Shown in pieces: positions 23,934-33,384 of a DNA stretch of 64,000 nt. Both the position numbers and the translations under genes were made by a program. The notes below the pieces were generated by a model. It had not been told where the DNA came from. It saw only the letters and a program-made list of their open reading frames with translations, and searched no databases. The stretch is from contig NZ_JAKZLF010000011.1 of assembly GCF_022808855.1 (NCBI RefSeq), positions 58,817-122,816 of the forward strand, written 5' to 3'. The first letter of the stretch is position 1; the number at the start of each line of letters is the position of its first letter. This DNA comes from Anaeromyxobacter soli. Lineage in GTDB: Bacteria; Myxococcota; Myxococcia; Myxococcales; Anaeromyxobacteraceae.

Positions 23934-25091
23934 CTACATCCCGGCGGCGCGGGAGATGATCTCCTTCATGATCTCGGAGGTGCCGCCGGCGATGGTCATC
24001 ACGCGGACGTCGCGCCAGGCGCGCGCGACGTCGGTCTCGAGCACGTACCCCATGCCGCCGTGGAGCTGCATGCAGTCGTAGGCGACGCGCTGGGCGAGGT
24101 CGCAGGCGAAGAGCTTCGCCATGGAGATCTCCTTCACCGCCGGCTCGCCGCGCTGGAGGAGATCGCAGGCGCGGTAGGTGAGCCAGCGCGCCGCCTCGAT
24201 GGCCGTGAGGTGCTCGGCGAGCTTGTGCCGCCACACCTGCATGCGCGCGAGCGGGCGGCCGAAGGCGCTGCGCTCGCCGGCGTAGCGCAGCGCGTCCTCC
24301 ACCATGAGCTGCATCCCGGCCACCGCCTGCACCGCGGCGACGAGCCGCTCACCCTGGAAGTTCGCCATCACGTGGTAGAAGCCCTGGTTCTCCTCGCCGA
24401 GCAGCCAGCGCGCCGGGACCCGGCAGTCCTCGAAGAAGAGGAGCGCGGTGTCGGAGGACGGGTTCCCCACCTTCTCGAGCGTGCGCGAGACCTGGAACCC
24501 GGGCGTGTCGGTCGGGAAGAGGAGGAGCGACAGGCCCTCGTGGCCCGGCCCGCCGGTGCGGACCGCCAGCGTGAGGAAGTCCGCCCGCGCGCCGTTCGTG
24601 ATCCACGTCTTGGCGCCGTTCACGACGAGGTCGTCGCCGTCGCGCCGCGCGGTCGTCCGGAGGGCCGCGACGTCGGAGCCCGCGTCCGGCTCGGAGATCG
24701 CGAGCGCCGCGATGCGCTCGCCGCGGATCGCGGGCGCGAGGAACTCGCGCTTCTGCTCGTCCGTCCCGAGATCGGCGATCACCGGGATGGCCATCTCGCC
24801 GTGGACCAGCATGGCCATGGCGAGCCCGGCGTTGCGGCAGCGGACGAGCTCCTCGGCGTACGCGACGACGTACCACCAGTCGAGCCCGGTCCCGCCCCAC
24901 TCCGGCGGGTGGCGGATCCCGAAGAAGCCCAGCTCCCCGAAGGTGCGGAAGAGGGCGCGCGGGAACTCGGCGGCCGCGTCCCAGGCGCGCGCGTGCGGCG
25001 CGAGCTCGCGCTCGCAGAACTCGCGGACGGTGCGCCGGAAGGCCTGGTGGTCCTCGGTGAACGGATCGAGCCCGGGCATGCGCCTTCGCAT
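23934..25091 (-). CDS. acyl-CoA dehydrogenase
   Basis: 385 residues, full length. FAD-dependent alpha,beta-dehydrogenation of an acyl-CoA. Signature 1 is ALAISEPDAGSDVAA and the flavin-binding end is GGMGYVLETDVARAWRDVRVMTIAGGTSEIMKEI. The position that carries the catalytic Glu in medium-chain enzymes (YEGT) is AGGT here. The base is therefore probably the Glu of QLMVEDALRY, as in long-chain and isovaleryl types. Met at 25079 preceded by GAAGG is an alternative start. Confidence 0.92.
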   Translation of the reverse strand: MRRRMPGLDPFTEDHQAFRRTVREFCERELAPHARAWDAAAEFPRALFRTFGELGFFGIRHPPEWGGTGLDWWYVVAYAEELVRCRNAGLAMAMLVHGEMAIPVIADLGTDEQKREFLAPAIRGERIAALAISEPDAGSDVAALRTTARRDGDDLVVNGAKTWITNGARADFLTLAVRTGGPGHEGLSLLLFPTDTPGFQVSRTLEKVGNPSSDTALLFFEDCRVPARWLLGEENQGFYHVMANFQGERLVAAVQAVAGMQLMVEDALRYAGERSAFGRPLARMQVWRHKLAEHLTAIEAARWLTYRACDLLQRGEPAVKEISMAKLFACDLAQRVAYDCMQLHGGMGYVLETDVARAWRDVRVMTIAGGTSEIMKEIISRAAGM

Positions 25092-25153
25092 ACCGGAGCC
25101 CGCCCGGCCCCGCCAGGGCGCAGGAGGGCCGCGCCCGCCGCGAGCGGCAGCCG

Positions 25154-25708
25154 CTACCGGCCGAGCATGCTCTTCTTCAGATCTCCGTCGGCGGGCTCGC
25201 GCCCGAGCCAGTTGCGGAACATCGCGTCGGCGAAGTCCTTGCCCGGAACGGTCACGGGCTTCCCGCCCGCCGCCCCGACGATCGTCCCCTGGCCGGGGAC
25301 GTAGGTCACGAACATCTCCCCGCCCTCGCGCATGTTCGGGATCGCCGGCTCGATCGTCTTCAGCTGCTGGAGGAGCGCGTCGAGGTTCGGGCCGCCCGAG
25401 TTGGCGCGGAAGCCGTCGCGGTACGCGTCCATGATCTGGCTCTTCGTCACGTCGCGCAGGAACACCATGCGGACGCGCTTCGGAGCGTCGGCGGCGATGA
25501 CGGCGTCCGCGTCGCGCGAGGGCTCGGTGAGGTAGAGCCCCCCCGCGTAGACCTTGATGATGAACTTCTTGCGCAGCCCGGCGCCGTTCAGCTTGAGCGC
25601 CTTCCCCGCGACCTCGATGGTCTCGGGGAAGTCCACGCCGGCGACCTTCTTCGCGTGGGCGGGGAGCGCGACGGCGAGCGCGAGGGCGGCGGCGGCGAGC
25701 TTCTTCAT
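25154..25708 (-). CDS. exported chalcone isomerase-like protein
   Basis: 184 residues with a clear signal peptide (MKKLAAAALALAVALPAHA). The mature part matches the chalcone-isomerase fold family found in bacteria: VAGVDFPETIEVAGKALKLNGAGLRKKF, KVYAGGLYL, MVFLRDVTKSQIMDAYRDGF. Bacterial members lack flavonoid substrates and are thought to bind fatty acids or other hydrophobic ligands in the periplasm. No operon partner is evident. Confidence 0.88.
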   Translation of the reverse strand: MKKLAAAALALAVALPAHAKKVAGVDFPETIEVAGKALKLNGAGLRKKFIIKVYAGGLYLTEPSRDADAVIAADAPKRVRMVFLRDVTKSQIMDAYRDGFRANSGGPNLDALLQQLKTIEPAIPNMREGGEMFVTYVPGQGTIVGAAGGKPVTVPGKDFADAMFRNWLGREPADGDLKKSMLGR

Positions 25709-25858
25709 CGTGACTCTCCGTGTCGTGGCGGGTGGTCCCCCGTTGTACCCGGGTTCACCGTCCGACCGCCGGACCCGGGCGGGGCGGCGCGCTTCGGGCT
25801 GCCCATGCCGCGCCGCGTCGCCGGGAGGGCCCTGAAGTGGCCCGGCGATGGCGGGCGC

Positions 25859-26809
25859 TCAGCGCGGAGCGCCCGGACGCGGCGGCGGCACCGCGCTGCG
25901 CGGCCGGTGTCCGAGCACCGTGCCATACGCCACGCCGGCGACGCCGACGAGCATGCCGAGGCCGCCCGCCGCGGACACCCGCTCCCCGAGCAGCACCGCC
26001 GCGAGCAGGTACTGCGCGAGGGGCGTGAGCTGGAGCCAGACGGCCGCCTCCCCGACGCTGAGCGCGCCGTAGGCCTCCGTCATGAGCACCTGCGCGGAGT
26101 ACGCGGCGAGCCCCATCACGACGGCGATGACCCACGGCCCCGGCGCGGTGGGCCACGGCCCGAGCGCGAAGGGGAGCGCGACGGGGAGCCCGCCCAGGGA
26201 GAAGTAGAAGAAGATCGTCGCGGCGTTGTCGGTCGCGCGCATGGCGCGGATGACCACCGCGGAGAGCGCGGCGAACACCGCCGCCCCGACGGCGAGCGCC
26301 TCGCCGGCGCCGAGCCCGAGCCGGAGGGAGCCGTTCCCGAGCACGAGGGCGACCCCGAAGGTGGCGAGGAGGAGCGCGAGGAGGAGGTGGATCGTCGGCC
26401 GCTCCCCGAACGTGCGGATCGAGAGCACCGTCGCGATGACCGGGAAGAGGTTGTAGAGCATCCCCGCCTCGCCCGCGGGGATGCGCTGGAGGGCGAGGAA
26501 GTAGAGGACGACGACGATGCCGCCCGACACGCCGCGCGTCCACAGGAGCCGCCGGTTGTGCGGCCGGTAGAGCCCGGGCCGGACGCGGAACGCCACGAGC
26601 GACACCGCCGCGCCGACCACGAACCGCACGACGGTGAGCTGCCCTGCGCTGAACGTCTCCCCGCGCGTGGAGAGCAGTCGCGCGAGGACGGCCATGAGCC
26701 CGAACGAGGCGGCGGAGCCGAGGAGGAGCAGGCGCGCGCGGAACTTCGTGCCGGCGCCGCGGGAGGGCGAGGCGGGGGCCCCCGGCCGCCGCCCGCCCCC
26801 CTCGCTCAT
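25859..26809 (-). CDS. EamA-family transporter, second of a tandem pair
   Basis: 316 residues with about ten transmembrane helices in two EamA (DMT) repeats. Motifs include RIPAGEAGMLYNLFPVIATVLSI and LMTEAYGALSVGEAAVWLQLTPLAQYLLAAVLLGE. The start overlaps the stop of the preceding EamA gene by 4 nt (ATGA), so the two are translationally coupled. They are clearly paralogues, sharing the TEAYGALSV and VYGTVLGHRPR segments, and may form a heterodimeric exporter. The substrate is unknown. Confidence 0.92.
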   Translation of the reverse strand: MSEGGGRRPGAPASPSRGAGTKFRARLLLLGSAASFGLMAVLARLLSTRGETFSAGQLTVVRFVVGAAVSLVAFRVRPGLYRPHNRRLLWTRGVSGGIVVVLYFLALQRIPAGEAGMLYNLFPVIATVLSIRTFGERPTIHLLLALLLATFGVALVLGNGSLRLGLGAGEALAVGAAVFAALSAVVIRAMRATDNAATIFFYFSLGGLPVALPFALGPWPTAPGPWVIAVVMGLAAYSAQVLMTEAYGALSVGEAAVWLQLTPLAQYLLAAVLLGERVSAAGGLGMLVGVAGVAYGTVLGHRPRSAVPPPRPGAPR

Positions 26810-27828
26810 GGCTCCTCCGCGGGGAGCCCGGCGGCGAGCGCCGCCTCCGGCGAGCGCGCCTCGCGAGGCCGGTGGCCGAGCACGGACCCGTAGACGATCC
26901 CGGCCACCCCGAGCAGCACGCCCACGAGCGTCCAGCCGCCGATCCGCTCGCCGATGGTGAGCGCCCAGAGGTAGCTCGCGATGGGCGTGAGCTGCTGCCA
27001 GAGCGCCGCCTCAGGCACGGAGAGCGCGCCGTACGCCTCGGTCATGAAGAGCTGCGCGAGGAACGCCACGACGCCCACGCCCGCCAGGGCGAGCCAGGCG
27101 AGCGGCGCGCTCGGCCACGGCGCGAACGCGTACGGCAGCGAGGCCGCGGCGCCTCCGACGGCGAACGCGAAGAAGATGGTCGGTGCGTTGTCCGTCGTCC
27201 GGAGCGCGCGGATGGAGGTCACCGCCGCGCCGCCGCACACCGCCGAGACGATGCCCAGGATCTCGCCCACCCCGAGCCCGAGGCTCACCCCGCCGCCGCC
27301 GAGGACGAGGAACACGCCCGCGCTCGCGAGCGCAAGGCCGACGCCGAGGTGGATGGTCGGGCGCTCGTTCAGGACGAAGAGCGAGAGGAGCACCGCCCAG
27401 ATCGGGAAGGTGTTGTTGAGGAGGGTCGCCTCGCCCGCGGGGATCCGCTCGATGGAGAGGAAGTAGAGGAGCGCGGCGATGCCGCCGAAGAAGCCGCGCG
27501 AGACGAGCAGCGCCTTGCGGCGCGGGCGGAACGTGCCCGGACGCGCGACGAAGATCCCGCCGACGAACGCCATCCCGAGGACGAAGCGGGCGAAGGTGAC
27601 CTGCCCGCCGTTCATCCCCGCCTGCGTCGCGACGCGCGCGAGCACGGCGGACAGCCCGAAGAAGACCCCCGCGCCGAAGAGGAGCAGCCGCGCCCGGGCC
27701 ATCGCCCGCTCGCCCGGACGCACGGGGTAGAGCGCACCGGCCGTGGGCCCGGTCGCAGGCCCGGCCGTGGCGGGCGCGAGGGGCGCGGCGCCGGGCGAGC
27801 GCGAGGGCTGCGGGGGAGCGGAACTCAC
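26806..27828 (-). CDS. EamA-family transporter, first of a tandem pair
   Basis: 340 residues. A ~43-residue Pro/Ala-rich cytosolic N-terminus precedes about ten transmembrane helices. SIERIPAGEATLLNNTFPIWAVLLSLF and FMTEAYGALSVPEAALWQQLTPIASYLWALTIGERI mark the two halves. The start is GTG 27828, though the Met at residue 43 (MARARLLLFGAG) could be the true start, since its paralogue begins near the first helix. It is divergent from uvrA. The pair arose by tandem duplication. Confidence 0.9.
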   Translation of the reverse strand: MSSAPPQPSRSPGAAPLAPATAGPATGPTAGALYPVRPGERAMARARLLLFGAGVFFGLSAVLARVATQAGMNGGQVTFARFVLGMAFVGGIFVARPGTFRPRRKALLVSRGFFGGIAALLYFLSIERIPAGEATLLNNTFPIWAVLLSLFVLNERPTIHLGVGLALASAGVFLVLGGGGVSLGLGVGEILGIVSAVCGGAAVTSIRALRTTDNAPTIFFAFAVGGAAASLPYAFAPWPSAPLAWLALAGVGVVAFLAQLFMTEAYGALSVPEAALWQQLTPIASYLWALTIGERIGGWTLVGVLLGVAGIVYGSVLGHRPREARSPEAALAAGLPAEEP

Positions 27829-27939
27829 GGGAATCCGCGTCTATCACCATCGTCCCGGCGGGGGAAGGCGGCGCCCGTCCGCCGCTCCGGCCGTGTCGCC
27901 GGGTCGGGTCCACGACGCCTCGCCGGGGGACATCGCGGC

Positions 27940-27968
27940 TGGCCAAAAGAGCCACGTTCCGTTAGACA
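27940..27968 (+). promoter_or_regulatory. uvrA promoter candidate TGGCCA-17-TAGACA
   Basis: A -35-like TGGCCA (27940-27945) and a -10-like TAGACA (27963-27968) are spaced 17 nt apart. The -10 ends 9 nt before the uvrA ATG, and no Shine-Dalgarno sequence is present, suggesting a near-leaderless message. Confidence 0.45.
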
Positions 27969-27977
27969 ACGCGCCAC

Positions 27978-30893
27978 ATGAGCGAGCCCGAATTCATCTC
28001 AGTCAAGGGCGCGCGCGAGCACAACCTCAAGTCGGTCGCTCTCGAGATCCCGAAGAAGAAGCTGGTGGTGTTCACCGGCGTCTCCGGGTCCGGGAAGTCC
28101 TCGCTCGCGTTCGACACCCTCTACGCCGAGGGGCAGCGCCGCTACGTCGAGTCCCTCTCGTCGTACGCGCGCCAGTTCCTCGGGCAGATGGAGAAGCCCA
28201 AGTACGACACCATCCGCGGGCTCTCGCCCACGATCTCCATCGAGCAGAAGGCGGCCTCGAACAACCCGCGCTCCACGGTCGGGACCATCACCGAGGTCCA
28301 CGACTACCTGCGCGTGCTGTACGCCTCGATCGGCCTCCAGCACTGCCCCTCGTGCGGCCGGCCGGTCGGCAAGCAGACGGCCCAGCAGATCGTCGAGGCG
28401 ATCGTCCAGTACCCGGAGGGCGCCCGCATCCTCGTGCTCGCCCCGCTCGTCCAGAACCGCAAGGGCGAGTACAGGGACCTCCTCGCCGACCTCGCCAAGC
28501 GCGGCTTCGCGCGCGTGCGCGTCGACGGGATGATCCACCAGCTCACCGACCGGCTCGTCCTCGACAAGAAGCTGAAGCACGACATCGAGCTCGTGGTGGA
28601 TCGCCTGGTGGTGAAGGAGGGGATCCGCTCCCGCCTCACCGACTCGATCGAGACCGCGCTCCGCGAGGGGAAGGGCACCCTCGTCGTCGCCGACGCCGAC
28701 AAGGAGCAGCGGGTCGGGGCGGGGGATCCCGAGGAGTACAAGAAGCACGATCGCTTCTTCTCCGAGCTCAACGCCTGCCACGCCTGCGGGCTCAGCTTCG
28801 GCGAGCTCGCGCCGCAGAACTTCTCGTTCAACTCGCCGCTCGGCTCGTGCCCCGACTGCCAGGGGCTCGGGACGCGGGCCGAGATGGACGCGGACCTCAT
28901 CATCCCCGACCCCTCGCTCACGATCCGCCAGGGCGCGGTCGAGCCCTGGGCGAGCGGCATGGAGCGCGGCGAAGGCTGGACCTTCGAGTTCGTCGAGCAC
29001 CTCGCGCGCTCGCTCAAGATCGACCTCGACCTGCCCTGGGCGAAGCTGCCGAAGGTCCACCGCGACGTCATCCTCTACGGCACCGAGGGTGCGTCGAACG
29101 GCGGGCGCTCCTGGCGCATCGAGTTCGAGGGCGTCGTGAACCAGCTCTACCGCCGGCTCAAGGCGACGGGCTCCGAGGCGATGCGCCGCCACTACATGCG
29201 CTACTTCTCGGACAAGCCCTGCCACACCTGCGGCGGCGAGCGGCTCAAGCCCGAGAGCCGCGCGGTGCGCATCCGCGGCAAGGGCATCGTCGATCTCTCC
29301 CGGCTCACGATCCAGGACGCGCACGCGTGGCTCGGCTCGCTCGATCTCAAGGGGAGCGAGGCGAAGATCGCCGACGAGCTCCTGAAGGAGATCAAGAACC
29401 GGCTCAAGTTCCTGCTGGACGTGGGCCTCAGCTACCTCACGCTCGACCGCCCCGGCCCGTCGCTCTCGGGCGGCGAGAGCCAGCGCATCCGCCTCGCCTC
29501 GCAGATGGGCTCCGAGCTCACCGGCGTCATCTACATCCTCGACGAGCCGTCGATCGGGCTGCACCAGCGCGACAACGGCAAGCTCCTCGCGACCCTCAAG
29601 CGGCTCCGCGACGTCGGCAACTCCGTCATCGTCGTCGAGCACGACGAGGAGACGATGGAGGAGGCGGACTGGCTCGTGGACTTCGGCCCGGGCGCTGGCG
29701 CGCACGGCGGCGAGATCGTGAGCGCGGGGACGCCGGCGGAGGTGAAGCGCGATCCCGACTCGCTCACCGGCGCGTACCTCTCCGGGCGCAAGGAGATCTA
29801 CGTCCCCGCGCGGCGCCGCAGCGAGGACAAGGGCGCGATCACCATCTCGGGGGCCACCGAGAACAACCTGAAGGACCTCACCGCCTCGTTCCCGCTCGGC
29901 CGCTTCACCGCGGTCACGGGCGTCTCCGGCGCGGGCAAGTCCACGCTCGTGAACGCGGTCCTCCGCCCCGCGCTGATGCGCCACCTGTACGGCACGCGCG
30001 AGGTCCCGGGGAAGCACCAGGCGCTGACCGGCTGGGAGCGCATCGACAAGGTCATCGACATCAACCAGCAGCCCATCGGCCGCACCCCGCGCTCGAACCC
30101 GGCGACCTACACGAAGGTGTTCGACGCCATCCGCGAGGTGTTCGCGCAGACGCCCGAGGCGCGCGCGTTCGGGTACCAGCCCGGCCGCTTCAGCTTCAAC
30201 GTGAAGGGCGGACGCTGCGAGGCGTGCCAGGGCGACGGCATGAAGCTCGTCGAGATGCACTTCCTCGCCGACGTGCTCGTGCCGTGCGAGGTGTGCGGCG
30301 GCAAGCGCTTCAACGAGGCGACCCTCCGGGTCACCTTCAAGGGCAAGAACATCGCCGAGGTGCTCGATCTCTCCATCACCGAGGCGAAGTCGCTCTTCGA
30401 GCACCACCGCGAGATCGCGCGCATCCTCACCACGCTCGAGGACGTCGGCCTCGGCTACCTCAAGCTCGGCCAGCCCTCCCCCACCCTCTCCGGCGGCGAG
30501 GCGCAGCGGATCAAGCTCTCGCGCGAGCTCGCCCGCGTCGGCACGGGCAAGACGCTCTACATCCTCGACGAGCCCACCACCGGCCTCCACTTCGAGGACG
30601 TGAAGAAGCTCCTCGCCGTTCTGGACCGGCTGGTCGACGCCGGCAACACGGTGGTCGTCATCGAGCACAACCTCGACGTCATCAAGTGCGCCGACTGGAT
30701 CATCGACATCGGCCCCGAGGGCGGCGCCGACGGCGGCCTCGTCATCGCCGAGGGCACGCCCGAGGAGGTCGCCGGGGTGAAGGAGAGCTACACCGGGCAG
30801 TACCTCGGGAAGGTGCTCGAGGCGCACCGCCAGCGCGCACGTCGCGCGCCGGGGCAGAGCGCGGCGAGGGGCGTGCAGCGGGTGGGGGCGTAG
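27978..30893 (+). CDS. uvrA: excinuclease ABC subunit UvrA
   Basis: 971 residues. UvrA is the damage-recognition ATPase dimer of nucleotide excision repair. Both ABC units are intact: P-loops GVSGSGKSS (~35) and GVSGAGKST, signatures LSGGESQR and LSGGEAQR, and Walker [12 protein letters not shown] and [11 protein letters not shown]. Zinc modules are CHACG...CPDCQG and CEACQGDG...CEVCGG. The last ~20 codons ([18 protein letters not shown]) are a variable tail. The final 21 bp, including the stop, are repeated at 33253, which bears on the history of the locus. Confidence 0.98.
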   Translation: MSEPEFISVKGAREHNLKSVALEIPKKKLVVFTGVSGSGKSSLAFDTLYAEGQRRYVESLSSYARQFLGQMEKPKYDTIRGLSPTISIEQKAASNNPRSTVGTITEVHDYLRVLYASIGLQHCPSCGRPVGKQTAQQIVEAIVQYPEGARILVLAPLVQNRKGEYRDLLADLAKRGFARVRVDGMIHQLTDRLVLDKKLKHDIELVVDRLVVKEGIRSRLTDSIETALREGKGTLVVADADKEQRVGAGDPEEYKKHDRFFSELNACHACGLSFGELAPQNFSFNSPLGSCPDCQGLGTRAEMDADLIIPDPSLTIRQGAVEPWASGMERGEGWTFEFVEHLARSLKIDLDLPWAKLPKVHRDVILYGTEGASNGGRSWRIEFEGVVNQLYRRLKATGSEAMRRHYMRYFSDKPCHTCGGERLKPESRAVRIRGKGIVDLSRLTIQDAHAWLGSLDLKGSEAKIADELLKEIKNRLKFLLDVGLSYLTLDRPGPSLSGGESQRIRLASQMGSELTGVIYILDEPSIGLHQRDNGKLLATLKRLRDVGNSVIVVEHDEETMEEADWLVDFGPGAGAHGGEIVSAGTPAEVKRDPDSLTGAYLSGRKEIYVPARRRSEDKGAITISGATENNLKDLTASFPLGRFTAVTGVSGAGKSTLVNAVLRPALMRHLYGTREVPGKHQALTGWERIDKVIDINQQPIGRTPRSNPATYTKVFDAIREVFAQTPEARAFGYQPGRFSFNVKGGRCEACQGDGMKLVEMHFLADVLVPCEVCGGKRFNEATLRVTFKGKNIAEVLDLSITEAKSLFEHHREIARILTTLEDVGLGYLKLGQPSPTLSGGEAQRIKLSRELARVGTGKTLYILDEPTTGLHFEDVKKLLAVLDRLVDAGNTVVVIEHNLDVIKCADWIIDIGPEGGADGGLVIAEGTPEEVAGVKESYTGQYLGKVLEAHRQRARRAPGQSAARGVQRVGA
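30873..30893 (+). repeat. 21-bp direct repeat, left copy (uvrA 3' end)
   Basis: The last 21 bp of uvrA, from GTGCAGCGG to GGCGTAG including the stop codon, recur exactly at 33253-33273. The bases on either side of the two copies differ, so the identity ends at these borders. Confidence 0.9.
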
Positions 30894-31041
30894 GGCCCGA
30901 AGGCCTCCAGGTCCCTAGGGACGACGAGCCCGGTCGCCTGCGTGATGGAGTGCCCCCCGCGCGTGACGTTGGCGCCCGGGTTCCCGGATGGCGACCTTCA
31001 CCCAGGGGCGATGCACCGGCGCGTCGCGGGTGGGGGCTGCG

Positions 31042-31605
31042 ATGAGGTCGAGGGCGTGGGGTGCGGCGATCGCCGCGCTGCTGGCGGCGTGTGGGACGGG
31101 GCAGGATCGGGGCGCGGCGCCCGCGCCAGGATCCCCCGCTGGGGATGGCGCTCCGGGTGGGGGCGGCGCTCCGTCGGGCGGCGGCATCCCCCCGCTCGAG
31201 CCGCCGGCGGTGGCCGCGCGCTGCGGCGGCGCGGCCTCGCTGTGGATCGCCGCGGCGCACACGGGGCTCGTGGCGTCGTTCCGCGTGGGCGTCCGCGCGG
31301 CGGGGGCGCCCGCCGCCGCGTTCGATCTCGCAGCAGGCGACGGCTTCCGGGTCGGGGACGTGCCGCTCCCGGCGTCGGGCCCGGTCACGGCCACCCTCGC
31401 GATCGAGTCGGCGCGCGTGGCCGGCGGGGCCCTGTCCGGCGAGCTGGACGTGTGCGCCGCCCCGCTCTCCTTCACGTTCGACGCGGACGAGGTCGACGCC
31501 GGACGGTGCCGCCTCGTCATCCAGCTCGATCTCGCGCGGTCGCTCCAGCGCGACCCCTCTACCGGGGCGCTCCTGCTCGTCCCGCAGGCGTCGCTGCACT
31601 TCTGA
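31042..31605 (+). CDS. small lipoprotein, unknown function
   Basis: 187 residues. The signal ends in ALLAAC, a lipobox, giving lipidated Cys17. A Gly/Pro/Ala linker (~20-55) leads to a ~125-residue beta-rich domain with SLWIAAAHTGLVASFRVGV and LDVCAAPLSFTFDADEV, and Cys residues that might pair. No family recognised. ATG 31042 follows GGGTGGGGG. It is followed 11 bp later by the SBBP gene and is probably in the same transcript, both inside the repeat-bounded cassette. Confidence 0.7.
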   Translation: MRSRAWGAAIAALLAACGTGQDRGAAPAPGSPAGDGAPGGGGAPSGGGIPPLEPPAVAARCGGAASLWIAAAHTGLVASFRVGVRAAGAPAAAFDLAAGDGFRVGDVPLPASGPVTATLAIESARVAGGALSGELDVCAAPLSFTFDADEVDAGRCRLVIQLDLARSLQRDPSTGALLLVPQASLHF

Positions 31606-31616
31606 GGGAGGCGGAG

Positions 31617-33221
31617 ATGGCTCGAGGGTGGACGTTGGCGATCGCGTCGCTCTTGCTCGCCGGGTCCGCCGCGGCGCACGACCTCACGTGCGAGCTCGGC
31701 GTGGGCCTCGCCGCACCGTTGCACGGGAAGCCGGCGATCGGCATGGATGGCCGGCCCCTCATGATCGCGCCCGCGGCGACCGTCCTCGACGTCGACGCCT
31801 ATCCAGCGCTCCTCGTGTTCCGCGTCGCGGTGACGAACGTCGCCGACGCGCCCTCGGTGGTGACCGGGCTCGACGGCGACCCCGCCGTGCGGGCGGGCCC
31901 ATCCTCCTGGACGTTCGGCTCGCGGCTCCTGGCCGGACTCACCCTGCCGGTCGGACGCAGCGCGGAGGAGCTCGTCGTGGTGCCGGTCGCTTCGCGGGCG
32001 GCGTGCGTCGCGCTGGGGGGCGAGCCGGGCGGCGACGCGACGTGCCGCACCGAGACGAGCGCCGGCGCGCGCGTGCTGGTGAGGTTCGATCGTGGCCAGA
32101 CGGAGTGCCGGGCCCGGTTTCGCTGCGGCCCTGACGCTCCGGCGCTGCCGTCATGGAGCGGCGCGCGGCAGCTCGGGTGGGAGGGGCAGGACACGGCCCA
32201 CGGGATCGCGCTCGATCGCGAAGGGGAGTTGCACCTCATCGGCCACAGCTTCGACCTTCTCCTCGCGCCGTGGCCCGGTCTCTTCGAGAGCTTCGTCGCG
32301 ACCGTCACGCGCGACGGCTCGGTCCTCCCCGTTCGACCGTGGTCGGCGCCGGGCACGAACATCGTCGCAGCGGCCGCCGGCGGAGCGGGCAGCGTGACGT
32401 ACGCGGGGTGGGACCTGGACGGCACGTCGGGCGCCTTCGTGCGCAAGGTCGCGCGCGACGGCACGGTCGTCTGGGAGCGGTCGCCTGGCGTCGTCTACTC
32501 CCTCGTCACGGGGGGGCCCGGCGGCATCGTCATCGCCGCCTCGCTCGACTGGCAGGGCGACGCGCTCGTCACGAAATACGGGGCCGGCGGTGAGGTGGTC
32601 TGGGAGGTGGCCCTCGCGACGCCGCTCGAGGACCGTCCGGTGGCGCTCACGGTGGACGCGGCGGGGAACACGTACGTCGCCGGACAGGCCACGGACCCCG
32701 CGGTGCCCACCACGTCGGACGTGTTCCTCGCCAAGCTCGACGCGAGCGGAGGCGTCGAGTGGATGCGCACCCTGGCGACGAGCGACCTCGACGTGCCGAC
32801 GGGCGTGGGGGTGGGCGCGGACGGCGTCGCGGCCGTCGCGGGGCACGGCGTGGGATCGACCGGCACCACGCGGCCGTGGGTGGCCGCGTTCGATCCGGCC
32901 GGCGCGCCGAGGTGGACCTGGACGCCCGCACCCGCGCAAGGCATCACCCTCGTCTCGGCGGTGGCCGCCGACCCGGCGGCGGGCTTCTGGGTCGGCGCGT
33001 CCGGGCCGTCCGGGACGATCATGATCGTGCGCCTCTCGGCGGGAGGCTCGGAGCTGTGGACGCGCAGCCACGGTCCTTTCGGGAGCGTCGTATCGGCAAT
33101 CGCGATCGACGGTGCGGGCGACGCGTACGTGGCGGGCAGCACGAGCGGTGACGTGGCCGCGCCGAATGCCGGGAGCCTCGACGCCTTCGTGATCCGCCTC
33201 CGTCCGGACGGACGTCCGTGA
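31617..33221 (+). CDS. exported SBBP-repeat beta-propeller protein
   Basis: 534 residues. A signal peptide (~1-20) is followed by ~170 residues of strand-rich sequence with four Cys (CVALGGEPGGDATCR, CRARFRC), then a propeller of SBBP-type repeats such as DAAGNTYVAGQATDPAVPTTSDVFLAKLDASG and DGAGDAYVAGSTSGDVA...DAFVIRLRPDG, each described here by its pattern. Such repeats are common in myxobacterial surface proteins. No catalytic motif. The start follows GGGAGGCGGAG. It forms a pair with the upstream lipoprotein. Confidence 0.8.
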   Translation: MARGWTLAIASLLLAGSAAAHDLTCELGVGLAAPLHGKPAIGMDGRPLMIAPAATVLDVDAYPALLVFRVAVTNVADAPSVVTGLDGDPAVRAGPSSWTFGSRLLAGLTLPVGRSAEELVVVPVASRAACVALGGEPGGDATCRTETSAGARVLVRFDRGQTECRARFRCGPDAPALPSWSGARQLGWEGQDTAHGIALDREGELHLIGHSFDLLLAPWPGLFESFVATVTRDGSVLPVRPWSAPGTNIVAAAAGGAGSVTYAGWDLDGTSGAFVRKVARDGTVVWERSPGVVYSLVTGGPGGIVIAASLDWQGDALVTKYGAGGEVVWEVALATPLEDRPVALTVDAAGNTYVAGQATDPAVPTTSDVFLAKLDASGGVEWMRTLATSDLDVPTGVGVGADGVAAVAGHGVGSTGTTRPWVAAFDPAGAPRWTWTPAPAQGITLVSAVAADPAAGFWVGASGPSGTIMIVRLSAGGSELWTRSHGPFGSVVSAIAIDGAGDAYVAGSTSGDVAAPNAGSLDAFVIRLRPDGRP

Positions 33222-33229
33222 CGGCCGCT

Positions 33230-33245
33230 GCGCCCGTACGGGCGC
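33230..33245 (+). terminator. perfect palindrome after the SBBP gene
   Basis: GCGCCC-GTAC-GGGCGC, a 6-bp stem with a 4-nt loop, starts 8 nt past the stop codon and ends 7 nt before the right 21-bp repeat. No U-tract. It could be a Rho-assisted terminator or an end structure of the cassette. Confidence 0.4.
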
Positions 33246-33252
33246 CCGAGAA

Positions 33253-33273
33253 GTGCAGCGGGTGGGGGCGTAG
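33253..33273 (+). repeat. 21-bp direct repeat, right copy
   Basis: An exact copy of the uvrA 3' end. Its final TAG plus the next three bases make TAGAAT (33271-33276), a good -10 hexamer upstream of pepF. Confidence 0.9.
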
Positions 33274-33384
33274 AATCGCGCTCCTGAGACGAAGCTCCTT
33301 TCTTCGCTGACGCGACCTGTCGTCACATCGCGCCCCTCGCGCCCTCCGTTGCGCAGCCGCCCTGCCCCCTGCAATGGGAGACTC

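Larger units (their letters stand above)
30894..33273 (+). mobile_element. putative inserted cassette between uvrA and pepF
   Basis: About 2.38 kb (one repeat copy plus the DNA between) appears to have been added after uvrA. It holds two secreted-protein genes. A perfect 12-bp palindrome (GTCCCTAGGGAC, 30911-30922) lies just inside the left repeat and a 16-bp one (33230-33245) just inside the right. No integrase or transposase is present, so the mechanism is unknown. Interpretation as an insertion is inference from the repeat. Confidence 0.5.

Noticed and set aside
27999..30827. A 942-codon frame antisense to uvrA
   Set aside because: It is composed of repetitive Leu/Glu/Arg/Ala codons that reflect the third-position bias of uvrA; no domain.
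30873..33273. The 21-bp repeats as a minimal CRISPR array
   Set aside because: Two copies 2.36 kb apart with genes between; no spacer pattern and no cas genes.
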